A stretch of 25,825 bases of DNA from Deltaproteobacteria bacterium (GCA_016218095.1 JACREV010000019.1:1-25825); one strand, 5' to 3'; numbered from the stretch's first letter, positions 15,957 through 22,244 are shown. Numbers and translations are program-made. The notes: generated by a model from the letters alone, not told the origin.

Positions 15957-16997
15957 ATGAGAAAGATCTTTCTTGCTCTTTCTATCGCTACAATTGCGCT
16001 CGGAGCCGTCCAAGCCTCTGCCGGGACGCTCATAAACGGGGCGGGCGCGACTTTCCCGTACCCGCTCTATTCGAAGTGGGCCTACGAGTACGCCAAAAAG
16101 ACGGGCATGAATATGAACTACCAGTCTATCGGGTCCGGCGGCGGCATAAAGCAGATAAAGGCCAAGACCGTCGACTTCGGGGCCTCGGACGCGCCGCTTT
16201 TTGTCAAGGATTTGGAAGAGTCCGGCCTTATACAGTTCCCTGCGGCGATAGGCGGTGTGGTGCCGGTAGTGAACCTCAAGGGCGTAAAACCCGGGCAGAT
16301 AAAGCTTACGCCCGAGGTGCTTGCGGATATATATCTCGGCAAGATCACGAAGTGGAACGACAAGAGGCTCTCGGAACTGAACCCCGGCGTTGAGTTCCCC
16401 GAAGACTCCATCACCGTCGTCCACCGCTCAGACGGAAGCGGCACGACCTGGATATTCACCAACTACCTCGACAAGGTAAGCAGGGAGTGGCACGACAAGG
16501 CCGGGTTCGGTACCGCCGTCAACTGGCCCGCGGGTGTCGGCGGCAAGGGGAACGAAGGGGTCGCCACATACGTCAAGAGGATAAAGAACACCATCGGCTA
16601 CGTAGAGTACGCCTACGCGCTCCAGAACAAGCTCACGCACACGAGGATGCAGAACAGGGAAAAGGCCTTTGTAGAGCCGTCGATCGAGTCCTTCATGTCA
16701 GCGGCCTCGGGCGCCGACTGGAAGAACACCCCGGGCTTTGCGGTGGTCCTCACGGACCAGCCTGGGAAGAACTCCTGGCCCATAGCGGGCGCGACCTTCA
16801 TACTCGTCCACAAGAACGCGACAAAATGCGAGAACACCATGGCCGTGCTCGAGTTCTTCGACTGGGCGTACGAGAACGGCTCCGAGATGGCGAAAGCCCT
16901 CGACTATGTGCCCATACCTAAATCCGTCTATCAGGTGATGGAAGAGAGCTGGGCGGCGAACATCAACTGCAGCGGGGCGCCTCTCTGGAAGAAGTAG
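15957..16997 (+). CDS. pstS: Phosphate ABC transporter substrate-binding protein PstS
   Basis: The 346-residue protein has a signal peptide (MRKIFLALSIATIALGAVQA). The mature part opens with the PstS signature INGAGATFPYPLYSKW, then YQSIGSGGGIKQI and DFGASDAPL, and in the second lobe HRSDGSGTTWIFTNYL and WPAGVGGKGNEGVATYVK; these Ser/Thr/Asp/Arg residues bind phosphate in the periplasm. Near the C-terminus come YVPIPKSVYQ and KCENTMAVLEFFDWAY. AAGGAG lies 5 nt before ATG 15957. The membrane and ATPase genes pstC, pstA, pstB and phoU do not follow; a terminator does. So PstS here either serves a transporter encoded elsewhere or is an extra copy. Confidence 0.96.
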   Translation: MRKIFLALSIATIALGAVQASAGTLINGAGATFPYPLYSKWAYEYAKKTGMNMNYQSIGSGGGIKQIKAKTVDFGASDAPLFVKDLEESGLIQFPAAIGGVVPVVNLKGVKPGQIKLTPEVLADIYLGKITKWNDKRLSELNPGVEFPEDSITVVHRSDGSGTTWIFTNYLDKVSREWHDKAGFGTAVNWPAGVGGKGNEGVATYVKRIKNTIGYVEYAYALQNKLTHTRMQNREKAFVEPSIESFMSAASGADWKNTPGFAVVLTDQPGKNSWPIAGATFILVHKNATKCENTMAVLEFFDWAYENGSEMAKALDYVPIPKSVYQVMEESWAANINCSGAPLWKK

Positions 16998-17025
16998 CAG
17001 GGTAGACGCATACGGTCCTCATCCG

Positions 17026-17055
17026 GGCCGCCCCGTTCCACGGGGCGGCCTTTTT
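17026..17055 (+). terminator. Terminator after pstS
   Basis: Perfect 11-bp stem GGCCGCCCCGT/ACGGGGCGGCC with loop TCC and TTTTT directly after, 28 bp beyond the pstS stop. Confidence 0.93.
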
Positions 17056-17086
17056 CAATTTCAGCGTTTTAAAACGGCCATCCAGA

Positions 17087-17130
17087 CTTAACACCCCCGT
17101 AACACCCCCTTAACAGACTTGTTTTAGAAT
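17087..17130 (+). promoter_or_regulatory. Pho-box-type promoter of the phoB-like gene
   Basis: Three half-sites every 11 bp: CTTAACA (17087-17093), CGTAACA (17098-17104) and CTTAACA (17109-17115). Nine bases later comes TAGAAT (17125-17130). The geometry equals that at 14277-14321. The predicted start near 17137 gives a leader of only about 8 nt with no ribosome site, so the mRNA is nearly leaderless. Autoregulation of phoB is well known in other bacteria. Confidence 0.75.
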
Positions 17131-17144
17131 TTCCTCATAAACAG

Positions 17145-17837
17145 ATGAAGCAGAAGATACTCGCGGTAGACGACGAAATAGATATCCTTAACCTCCTTAA
17201 GCACAACCTCGTGAACGCGGGGTTTGCCTTCATCCCGGCTGAGGACGGGCCTGAGGCGCTCGAGCTCGCCAAGAGGTCGCTCCCCGAAATCATACTCCTC
17301 GATCTCATGCTCCCGAACATGGAGGGTAACGAGGTCTTAAGGAGGCTTAAGGCCGACCCGGATACGCGCCGGATACCGGTCATCATGCTTACCGCCAGGG
17401 GCGAGGAGATAGACAGGGTCATCGGGCTCGAGCTCGGAGCCGACGACTACATCGTGAAGCCCTTCAGCCCGAGGGAGCTTGTCTTAAGGATAAAGGCGGT
17501 CCTCCGTAAAGGCGGTCCTGCCGAAGACTCAAAGGTCATAAAGGCAGGGCCGGTCTCGATAGACACGGAAAGGTTCCAGGTATTCGTGGACGGGAAAGAG
17601 GCGGAGCTGACGGCCGCGGAATTCAGGATACTCCTTGCGCTTGTGCGGTCAAAGGGCAGGCCGCTTGCCAGGGAGACGCTGCTTCTTAGGATAGGCTCCG
17701 AGGAAGGGGCGTCCGGGGCGAGGACCATAGACACCCATGTAAGGAGGATAAGGGAGAAGCTTGGACGCTACGAGCAGCTTATCGAGACGATACGGGGTTA
17801 TGGCTACAGGTTCAGGGAGACTGAAGAATCAACGTAG
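17145..17837 (+). CDS. phoB: PhoB-like response regulator (OmpR family)
   Basis: The 230-residue protein has a receiver domain at about 4-120, with acidic pair DDE (9-11), phospho-acceptor Asp53 in LLDLMLP, the switch TAR and Lys in IVKPFSPREL. A winged-helix DNA-binding domain follows at about 130-226 (LTAAEFRILLALVRSKGRPL, RTIDTHVRRIREKLG, IETIRGYGYRF). I call it PhoB because of this domain type and because it sits beside pstS, a phosphate porin and its own Pho-box-type promoter; another OmpR-family regulator is possible. No phoR kinase gene follows, which is unusual: the next gene is convergent and unrelated. ATG 17145 has no ribosome site, in keeping with a very short leader. Confidence 0.88.
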   Translation: MKQKILAVDDEIDILNLLKHNLVNAGFAFIPAEDGPEALELAKRSLPEIILLDLMLPNMEGNEVLRRLKADPDTRRIPVIMLTARGEEIDRVIGLELGADDYIVKPFSPRELVLRIKAVLRKGGPAEDSKVIKAGPVSIDTERFQVFVDGKEAELTAAEFRILLALVRSKGRPLARETLLLRIGSEEGASGARTIDTHVRRIREKLGRYEQLIETIRGYGYRFRETEEST

Positions 17838-17845
17838 CCCCCAGC

Positions 17846-18016
17846 CTATATCACGGCCTTATAACATCGGAGCACCGGGCAATCCTCGAACCCGACGCTC
17901 AAGCACGTGTGTATGTCAGCCCCCGCGGACTCCCTGATGAACCTGTCCTCTATCCTGCAACGAGCGCCGTCTGTCGTGGACTGAAGATAAGGGCAGGCGT
18001 TTTCCATACCGAGCAT
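17846..18016 (-). CDS. Small four-cysteine protein B (56 aa), paralogue of protein A
   Basis: A short gene, easily missed. The 56-residue product starts MLGMENACPYLQSTTDGARC and ends with CLSVGFEDCPVLRCYKAVI. Cysteines at 8, 20, 38 and 46 give C-x11-C-x17-C-x7-C, plus Cys51, and CPYL and CP-V/M-L are shared with the 58-residue protein at 14351. Elsewhere the two differ, as expected for a metal-binding scaffold. ATG 18016 has an ideal AAAGGAGG 5 nt upstream; a second ATG three codons on is less well placed. It converges with phoB (8 bp between stops) and has its own Pho-box-type promoter. Function unknown; likely cytosolic and made under phosphate limitation. Confidence 0.82.
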   Translation of the reverse strand: MLGMENACPYLQSTTDGARCRIEDRFIRESAGADIHTCLSVGFEDCPVLRCYKAVI

Positions 18017-18051
18017 ATCTACCTCCTTTAAAAAAGATCATCGTTGAGAGG

Positions 18052-18084
18052 ATTCTATCCGGAGTTTGTCAAGCCCAGGTTACG
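18052..18084 (-). promoter_or_regulatory. Pho-box-type promoter of small four-Cys protein B
   Basis: On the minus strand CGTAACC (18084-18078), 4 nt, CTTGACA (18073-18067), 9 nt, TAGAAT (18057-18052). This repeats the half-site period and -10 distance of the promoters at 14277 and 17087. TTGACA cannot be an ordinary -35 here, because the spacing to TAGAAT is only 9 bp. The predicted leader is about 29 nt, with AAAGGAGG. Confidence 0.65.
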
Positions 18085-18113
18085 GCAGGATGATTTATTG
18101 CGGGAAAGAGGGC

Positions 18114-19166
18114 TCAGGCCGGGGCGGCGCCGAAGGATCTACGGAGACGTAGCGCGGCGTTCACAAGCGCCATGAGGACGGGCACTTCTACGAGCGGACC
18201 GATGACAGCCGCGAAGGCCTCGGCAGAGCCTATGCCGAATGTGGCTATGGCCACGGCTATGGCGAGCTCGAAGTTGTTGGAGGCGGCGGTGAAGGCGACG
18301 GACGCCGTCTTTTCATAGTCCGCGCCGGCCCTTTTCGCCATCCAGAAGCTTACGAAAAACATGACGACGAAATAGATAAGGAGCGGGGCGGCTACGCGCG
18401 CGACGTCAAAGGGGAGCATCAATATCTGTCCGCCCTTCAGGCTGAACATGACGGCGATGGTAAAGAGGAGTGAGGCAAGTGTGAGAGGGGAGATCGACGG
18501 CACGAACCTCTTTTCATACCACTCGGCCCCGCGCGCCCTTATGAGGAAGTACCTCGTGAGCATCCCGCCGAAGAAAGGGACGCCTAAATAGATGAGGACG
18601 CTTTCGGCGATATCAAGGACGGTGACGCTCACGGTCGCGCCCTCGGCCCCGAATACCGGCGGAAGGATCGTCACGAAGAACCACGCGTAGAGGCTGTAGA
18701 AGAGGACCTGGAAGACGCTGTTGAAGGCGACGAGCCCGGCGGCGTACTCGGCGTCGCCTTGGGCAAGCCCGTTCCATACGATCACCATCGCGATACAGCG
18801 CGCGATGCCGACGAGTATGAGCCCCGTCATGTAGCCGGGGTAGCCTTTCAAAAATACGATGGCGAGGAGGAACATGAGGGCGGGGCCTATGACCCAGTTC
18901 TGGACGAGGGAGACGGCTAGGACCCTGGAATCCCTGAAGACCCTGCCGAGCTCTTCGTAACGCACGCGCGCAAGCGGCGGGTACATCATGAGTATGAGCC
19001 CTGCGGCTATCGGTATGTTCGTGGACCCTGAGCTTAAGGAGTTTATGGTTGTAGCGACACCCGGCGCGCCCCAGCCGATGAGGACCCCTGAGGCCATCGC
19101 AAGCATAATCCAGAGTGTCAGGAACCTGTCGAGGAAAGAGAGCCTGTTGGGGATAAGCGCCTTCAT
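18114..19166 (-). CDS. acr3: Arsenite efflux permease, ACR3 family
   Basis: The 350-residue membrane protein has ten hydrophobic helices typical of the BASS-fold ACR3 carriers. Recognisable stretches are LDRFLTLWIMLAMASGVLIG near the start, NIPIAAGLILMMYPPLARV, LVGIARCIAMVIVWNGLAQG (with the conserved Cys needed for As(III) transport) and SNNFELAIAVAIATFG (conserved Glu) in helix 9. It exports As(III)-thiolate or arsenite from the cytosol using the membrane potential. Its ATG directly abuts the arsC stop (TAAATG), so it is the last gene of the arsR-arsC-acr3 operon. A gap of 97 bp separates it from the next same-strand gene. Confidence 0.94.
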   Translation of the reverse strand: MKALIPNRLSFLDRFLTLWIMLAMASGVLIGWGAPGVATTINSLSSGSTNIPIAAGLILMMYPPLARVRYEELGRVFRDSRVLAVSLVQNWVIGPALMFLLAIVFLKGYPGYMTGLILVGIARCIAMVIVWNGLAQGDAEYAAGLVAFNSVFQVLFYSLYAWFFVTILPPVFGAEGATVSVTVLDIAESVLIYLGVPFFGGMLTRYFLIRARGAEWYEKRFVPSISPLTLASLLFTIAVMFSLKGGQILMLPFDVARVAAPLLIYFVVMFFVSFWMAKRAGADYEKTASVAFTAASNNFELAIAVAIATFGIGSAEAFAAVIGPLVEVPVLMALVNAALRLRRSFGAAPA

Positions 19167-19613
19167 TTATTCCGTGCCGATCATCTCCGGGAGCCTTGCG
19201 ACGAATTCCCTTATCTCGTCCCGGACCCTCCTGTAATGCGCAAGCGCCTCCTCGCGCGTCTTTGCGCCCTCTGCAAGGCGCGGAGGGTCGTCGAATGGGG
19301 CGTGGATCTTTCGCCTCGCGCCAGGGAAGACCGGGCAGTTCTCGTCCGCCGCCGAGCAGACCGTGACGACGAGGTCGAAGGCGATCTCTCTTAGCTCATC
19401 CACGGATTTTGAGCGATAGCCGGAAATATCCACACCCGCCTCTGCCATCGCTTCGATCGCCAGCGGGTCGAGCCCCTTGGGTACAGTCCCCGCCGAAAAC
19501 GGCTCGACGGCCTCTGAAAGAAGCCTCCGCGCCCACGCCTCTGCCATCTGGCTCCTGCAGGAGTTGCCGGTACATAAGAAGAGCGCCCTTATCTTTTTCC
19601 CTGCGCCCTGCAA
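19167..19613 (-). CDS. arsC: Arsenate reductase, thioredoxin-type (LMW phosphatase fold)
   Basis: The 148-residue protein has the phosphatase loop FLCTGNSCRSQMAEAW, with nucleophile Cys and the CX5R signature at about 14-20, the redox-active Cys near VTVCSAADENCPVFPG (two cysteines, for the Cys relay), and the acid loop HAPFDDPPR. It reduces arsenate to arsenite for export by Acr3. The start is a TTG at 19613, chosen because AAAGGAGG lies 4 nt upstream and no other start precedes the phosphatase loop. It therefore overlaps the arsR 3' end by 25 bases, consistent with translational coupling. Confidence 0.93.
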   Translation of the reverse strand: MQGAGKKIRALFLCTGNSCRSQMAEAWARRLLSEAVEPFSAGTVPKGLDPLAIEAMAEAGVDISGYRSKSVDELREIAFDLVVTVCSAADENCPVFPGARRKIHAPFDDPPRLAEGAKTREEALAHYRRVRDEIREFVARLPEMIGTE

Positions 19614-19954
19614 AGGGCCTCCTTTGAAACGCGTGTTATTTTCTTAAGGGCCTTCGAGTCCTCAAGTATCGATCGGTCCCCGGTGAGCGCCCCTTGCACC
19701 CACCTAAGCGCGCTCGACACCTTTTTCGGCGAGCTCCTGCCCGCGAGCCTGTAGTAGACCCAGCGGGTGTCTTTCCGGGAACGGATAAGGCCGGACCCGC
19801 TCAAGATATGGAGGTGCTTCGATACTGTAGAAGGCGCGAGCCCCAAAAGCTCCACGACCTGGCATACGCAGAGCTCGCCCCCCGAGAGCGCCGCTATTAT
19901 CCGGAGCCTCGTCCTGTCAGAGAGGGCCTTGGTTATGAGGAGTGTTTCGTCCAT
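19589..19954 (-). CDS. arsR: ArsR-type arsenic-responsive repressor
   Basis: From ATG 19954 the protein has 121 residues with a winged-helix HTH: LLITKALSDRTRLRIIAALS, then GELCVCQVVELLGLAPSTVS and KHLHILSGSGLIRSRK. The Cys-x-Cys pair in ELCVCQV is the As(III) site of the classical ArsR group; loss of DNA binding on As(III) opens the operon. A longer frame begins at a TTG at 20008, but that segment carries the promoter. The ATG coincides with the predicted transcription start, so the message is probably leaderless. First gene of arsR-arsC-acr3. Confidence 0.92.
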   Translation of the reverse strand: MDETLLITKALSDRTRLRIIAALSGGELCVCQVVELLGLAPSTVSKHLHILSGSGLIRSRKDTRWVYYRLAGRSSPKKVSSALRWVQGALTGDRSILEDSKALKKITRVSKEALCRAQGKR

Positions 19955-19960
19955 TTCAAT

Positions 19961-19990
19961 ATTATAATTCGCCAAATGACGAAATGTCAA
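19961..19990 (-). promoter_or_regulatory. ars operon promoter/operator
   Basis: On the minus strand TTGACA (19990-19985), an 18-bp spacer and a perfect TATAAT (19966-19961). The spacer holds an imperfect inverted repeat (on the plus strand ATTCG...CGAAAT, 19966-19985), a plausible ArsR site. The start point falls at about 19954, the A of the arsR ATG. Confidence 0.75.
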
Positions 19991-20040
19991 CCGGTAAATA
20001 CGGGGCAAGTAATGTCATTCTCTTTTAGGGTCCGATACCC

Positions 20041-20086
20041 CGCGGCTTGCCGCGTTTTTAATCCCCTCCCCCTTGATGGGGGAGGG
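20041..20086. repeat. Palindromic intergenic repeats upstream of ars
   Basis: CGCGG-CTTG-CCGCG followed by TTTTT (20041-20059) is preceded by TACC, so it is a shortened relative of TACCCCGCAGCTTGCTGCGGGGTA at 20511. Then CCCTCCCCC-TTGAT-GGGGGAGGG (20064-20086) is the same class as the hairpins at 979-1129 and 20475. Confidence 0.7.
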
Positions 20087-20106
20087 TTAGGGTGGGGGTG
20101 AAGCGT

Positions 20107-20471
20107 GCCGGGCGGGCAATTCAGTAGCGAACGGCAGGAGAATCGATTTACCCGGAGACCCCGTACCGACTTTGGCCCTGCGCCGAGCAGTCCTGGCCGG
20201 CCGGGCAATTCAGTAGCTAACGGCAGGAGAATCGATTTACCCGGAGACTCCGTGCCGACTTTGGCCCTGCGCCGAGCAGTCCTGGCCGGACGGGCAAAGT
20301 TCACATCCAACGATAGCGGGGTGTTTAGATTATTGTCGTCTCCGGATACTCTGGCCCTGCGCCGAGCAGTCACCCTCGCCCTGGCCGGGCGGGCAAATTC
20401 GTAACGAACGGCAGGTATCCTATTTACCGCACCGGCTCCGTTCGAGCTTTGGCCGCGCGCCGAGCGCCCTC
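20107..20471. repeat. Degenerate tandem array, four units of about 89 bp
   Basis: Units begin at 20107, 20196, 20285 and 20384, each with GCCGG-n-CGGGCA. Copies 1 and 2 are nearly identical over 89 bp (CAATTCAGTAGC...GGCAGGAGAATCGATTTACC...TTTGGCCCTGCGCCGAGCAG). Copy 3 keeps only the ends, around an unrelated core. Copy 4 keeps GAACGGCAGG...ATTTACC and CGCGCGCCGAGC. No convincing gene. The 12-mer GCCGGGCGGGCA also occurs at 896 and 20556. Confidence 0.85.
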
Positions 20472-20474
20472 AGT

Positions 20475-20534
20475 CCCCTCCCGTCGAGGGAGGGGAGGTA
20501 TTAAGGTAGATACCCCGCAGCTTGCTGCGGGGTA
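20475..20534. repeat. Two palindromic repeats
   Basis: CCCCTCCC-GTCGA-GGGAGGGG (20475-20495) and TACCCCGCAG-CTTG-CTGCGGGGTA (20511-20534), the latter followed by GTTCATTG. The second recurs in longer form at 21243-21282. Confidence 0.8.
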
Positions 20535-20642
20535 GTTCATTGTTTTGCGAGGGAAGCCGGGCGGGCATGGGCGGGGGATACGGAAGGGGCGCGCGTGACG
20601 CCGGCGCGCGCCAGACCGTCTTTCAGCAGGGCAGGGCTTCCG

Positions 20643-20729
20643 CTATCTCGCGAAGACCCCGAGGGCTATGAAGGCCCCTATGGCCGCGTGTATGAGGAAC
20701 TCCGTTACGGCGTCGATCCATCTCTCCAT
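20643..20729 (-). CDS. 28-residue single-span membrane peptide
   Basis: Short frame beginning MERWIDAVTEFLIHAA and continuing IGAFIALGVFAR. After a charged, amphipathic start it is hydrophobic for about 16 residues, so it is probably a small inner-membrane protein. Support for coding is the ideal AAAGGAGG 9 nt before ATG 20729 and its place 25 bp after the response-regulator stop on the same strand. I know no family for it; function unknown. It could modulate a sensor partnered with the regulator, but that is guesswork. Confidence 0.55.
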   Translation of the reverse strand: MERWIDAVTEFLIHAAIGAFIALGVFAR

Positions 20730-20754
20730 TGTTTTTTCCTCCTTTACAAGGCCG

Positions 20755-21129
20755 CTACGCGGCGTTTGCGCCGTCCAGAAGGCTCTGGACCTTCTGGAAG
20801 AGCTCGTTCAGCCCGAGCTTTGAGACGTAGCCGTCGGCCCCGGCCTCAAGCCCGGAGTCTATGTCGCCGGGGGTGTACTTGGCGCTGAACATCAGGACCG
20901 GCAGGCCGTTGTTCATCTTCTTCAGCTCCCTGCAGAGGTCCCAGCCGTTCATACCCGGCAGCATGAGGTCGAGTATGACGAGGTCCGGCGCGAAAGAGGC
21001 CGCCTTCCTGAGCCCCTCGATCCCGTCGAGCGCGCCTTCGGTCAGAAACCCCTTCCTCGTCAAGTTTATGTCGAGGAGCGAGACGAGGTCTATGTCGTCT
21101 TCAACTATGAGTATGCGCTTTTTTCCCAT
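20755..21129 (-). CDS. Single-domain (CheY-like) response regulator
   Basis: The 124-residue protein is a receiver domain only. It has ILIVEDD (acidic pair at about 10-12), phospho-acceptor Asp54 in VILDLMLPGMNGWDL, the switch residue in LMFSAKYT and the conserved Lys in YVSKLGLNEL. It lacks a DNA-binding or enzyme output, so it must act by protein contact or in a phosphorelay. No kinase gene is adjacent; the closest is the Cache-PAS kinase at 22245, which already has its own partner. ATG 21129 with a GGGGGA-type site about 9 nt upstream. It is followed on the same strand by a 28-residue membrane peptide. Confidence 0.9.
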   Translation of the reverse strand: MGKKRILIVEDDIDLVSLLDINLTRKGFLTEGALDGIEGLRKAASFAPDLVILDLMLPGMNGWDLCRELKKMNNGLPVLMFSAKYTPGDIDSGLEAGADGYVSKLGLNELFQKVQSLLDGANAA

Positions 21130-21242
21130 ATCGTTTTCCCCCTGATTTTATAATCGGATTATGACGCGCCTGTGTGAAAGGGCTGTTACGGGGAGGTTAA
21201 AGTTCGGGTAAAAGGTGTTTTTAGGGGTGCGAGCCCCGCCGG

Positions 21243-21282
21243 CAATGAACTACCCCGCTACTTGTTGCGGGGTAGTTCATTG
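21243..21282. repeat. Perfect 16-bp palindromic repeat
   Basis: CAATGAACTACCCCGC (21243-21258) and GCGGGGTAGTTCATTG (21267-21282) around an 8-base loop. The right arm matches the sequence at 20525-20542, so this is the same repeat class. REP-like elements of this kind are widespread in bacterial intergenic DNA. Confidence 0.85.
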
Positions 21283-21569
21283 CGAACCAATCGAAGCAAT
21301 CCCGTCCTGTTTTAGTAATATGCGTTTTGGGTCTTTGTAGCGGGTGGGCTCCTCGCAACGGCTGTTACGATGCTTGTTTTATAATCTCCAGTCCCCATCA
21401 AGGGAGGGGACGTAAAGAGAGCGAGTTTTTGTTCTGTTTTACCAATACACAGGCGTATGGCGGAGAGCGCCTCAGGGAGGAAGGGGCGAGCGCGCCGGGG
21501 TAGATTAGACGCGTAGCGCTCTAAGGGGCGCGCGAGCGGGTGGGGGAGGAAGAAAGCGCTCGGAGCCAT

Positions 21570-21692
21570 CGCCAAAAGCGCGCGGAGCGCGCAAAAAGGC
21601 TTTTGGCGAAAAATTTGAATGGCCGATACAGGCGCTATTCGGGTTATGAATTAATGGGTTCAGGTTGCAAACCTGAACCCGCAAAAAGCGCC
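21570..21692. other. Candidate structured RNA or complex repeat
   Basis: A stem CGCCAAAAG/CTTTTGGCG (21570-21578/21600-21608) encloses GCGCGC-GGA-GCGCGC. Next, GGCGCT/AGCGCC (21631-21636/21687-21692) closes over the perfect stem GGGTTCAGGTT-GCA-AACCTGAACCC (21656-21680). No ribosome site or conserved frame is visible. It lies 41 bp from the bidirectional terminator of the cold-shock gene. Strand unknown. Confidence 0.4.
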
Positions 21693-21735
21693 CGTGCATT
21701 TTGAAAAGAAACGGTCTTGCCGTTTAATTTACCAA

Positions 21736-21767
21736 AAAAAAGCCCCCGTTTTCACGGGGGCTTTTTT
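21736..21767 (-). terminator. Bidirectional terminator at the cold-shock gene
   Basis: Perfect 13-bp arms AAAAAAGCCCCCG/CGGGGGCTTTTTT with loop TTTTCA. It is A-rich on one flank and T-rich on the other, so it works on both strands. It lies 19 bp after the csp stop. Confidence 0.93.
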
Positions 21768-21786
21768 CGGCTATCCTTTTCCGGTA

Positions 21787-21987
21787 TTACCGGGGGATTA
21801 CGTTTATCGCCTTTGAGCCTTTCGCGTCCTTGGTCTCTTCGAACTCGACCTCCTGGCCCTCCCTCAGGGTCTTGAAACCATCACCCTGTATGGAAGAGTA
21901 GTGGACAAAAAGGTCATCACCGGACTCACGCTCGATGAACCCGAAACCCTTGGACTCATTGAACCACTTTACTGTGCCCTTTGCCAT
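21787..21987 (-). CDS. Cold-shock-domain protein (CspA family)
   Basis: The 66-residue protein is a single cold-shock domain of full family length. It has MAKGTVKWFNESKGFGFIER (RNP1 KGFGFI), then DDLFVHYSSIQGDGFKTL (RNP2 LFVHYSSI) and EGQEVEFEETKDAKGSKAIN. It binds single-stranded RNA or DNA and melts mRNA structure. AAAGGAGG lies about 10 nt before ATG. The leader predicted from the upstream promoter is about 87 nt, and long leaders in this family often act as temperature-sensitive folds. Confidence 0.96.
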   Translation of the reverse strand: MAKGTVKWFNESKGFGFIERESGDDLFVHYSSIQGDGFKTLREGQEVEFEETKDAKGSKAINVIPR

Positions 21988-22080
21988 TTGCTTAGGACCT
22001 CCTTTCTACATATTCATAAGTCTTTGAGGTCCATCCGCAAATTGCTTTCCAGAAAGATACCTGCAACACTTATTCATACA

Positions 22081-22109
22081 ACTATACAGCAGACGCAACG
22101 GGATGTCAA
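22081..22109 (-). promoter_or_regulatory. Promoter of the cold-shock gene
   Basis: On the minus strand TTGACA (22109-22104), a 17-bp spacer and TATAGT (22086-22081). The expected start near 22074 leaves a leader of about 87 nt before ATG 21987. Confidence 0.75.
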
Positions 22110-22156
22110 TAATTATTTAAATACGCGACTGGCGCATCTCGACTCGGCTGGAAGGA

Positions 22157-22184
22157 TTGACAAAGCCCTGCCGTCCTATAGACT
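22157..22184 (+). promoter_or_regulatory. Candidate promoter of the histidine kinase operon
   Basis: TTGACA (22157-22162), a 16-bp spacer and TAGACT (22179-22184), about 60 bp before the kinase start and divergent from the csp promoter. Confidence 0.55.
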
Positions 22185-22244
22185 CGAAATAGCCGCCCCC
22201 CTGCCGTTTTTATCCGTACCACCACCCGAGCATGGAGCATCCCG

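Larger units (their letters stand above)
21130..21735. other. Gene-free region with repeats and large hairpins
   Basis: About 600 bp with no credible gene. From left: the 16-bp palindrome at 21243; GATTGCTTCG-type and TTGCGAGGAGC-type repeat ends on the minus strand (21288-21297 and 21349-21359); a GGGAGGGG relic (21391-21399); a low-complexity GC stretch with many GCGC steps (21470-21560); then a compact set of stems at 21570-21692. Confidence 0.7.

Noticed and set aside
19955..20008. N-terminal extension of arsR
   Set aside because: It overlaps TTGACA/TATAAT of the ars promoter and begins with an unsupported TTG.
20107..20471. CRISPR array
   Set aside because: Units are about 89 bp and degenerate, with homology throughout rather than short repeats and unique spacers; no cas genes.
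21312..21699. Small minus-strand frames in the gene-free region
   Set aside because: They cross the hairpins and repeats, lack ribosome sites and are Pro/Ala/Arg-rich.
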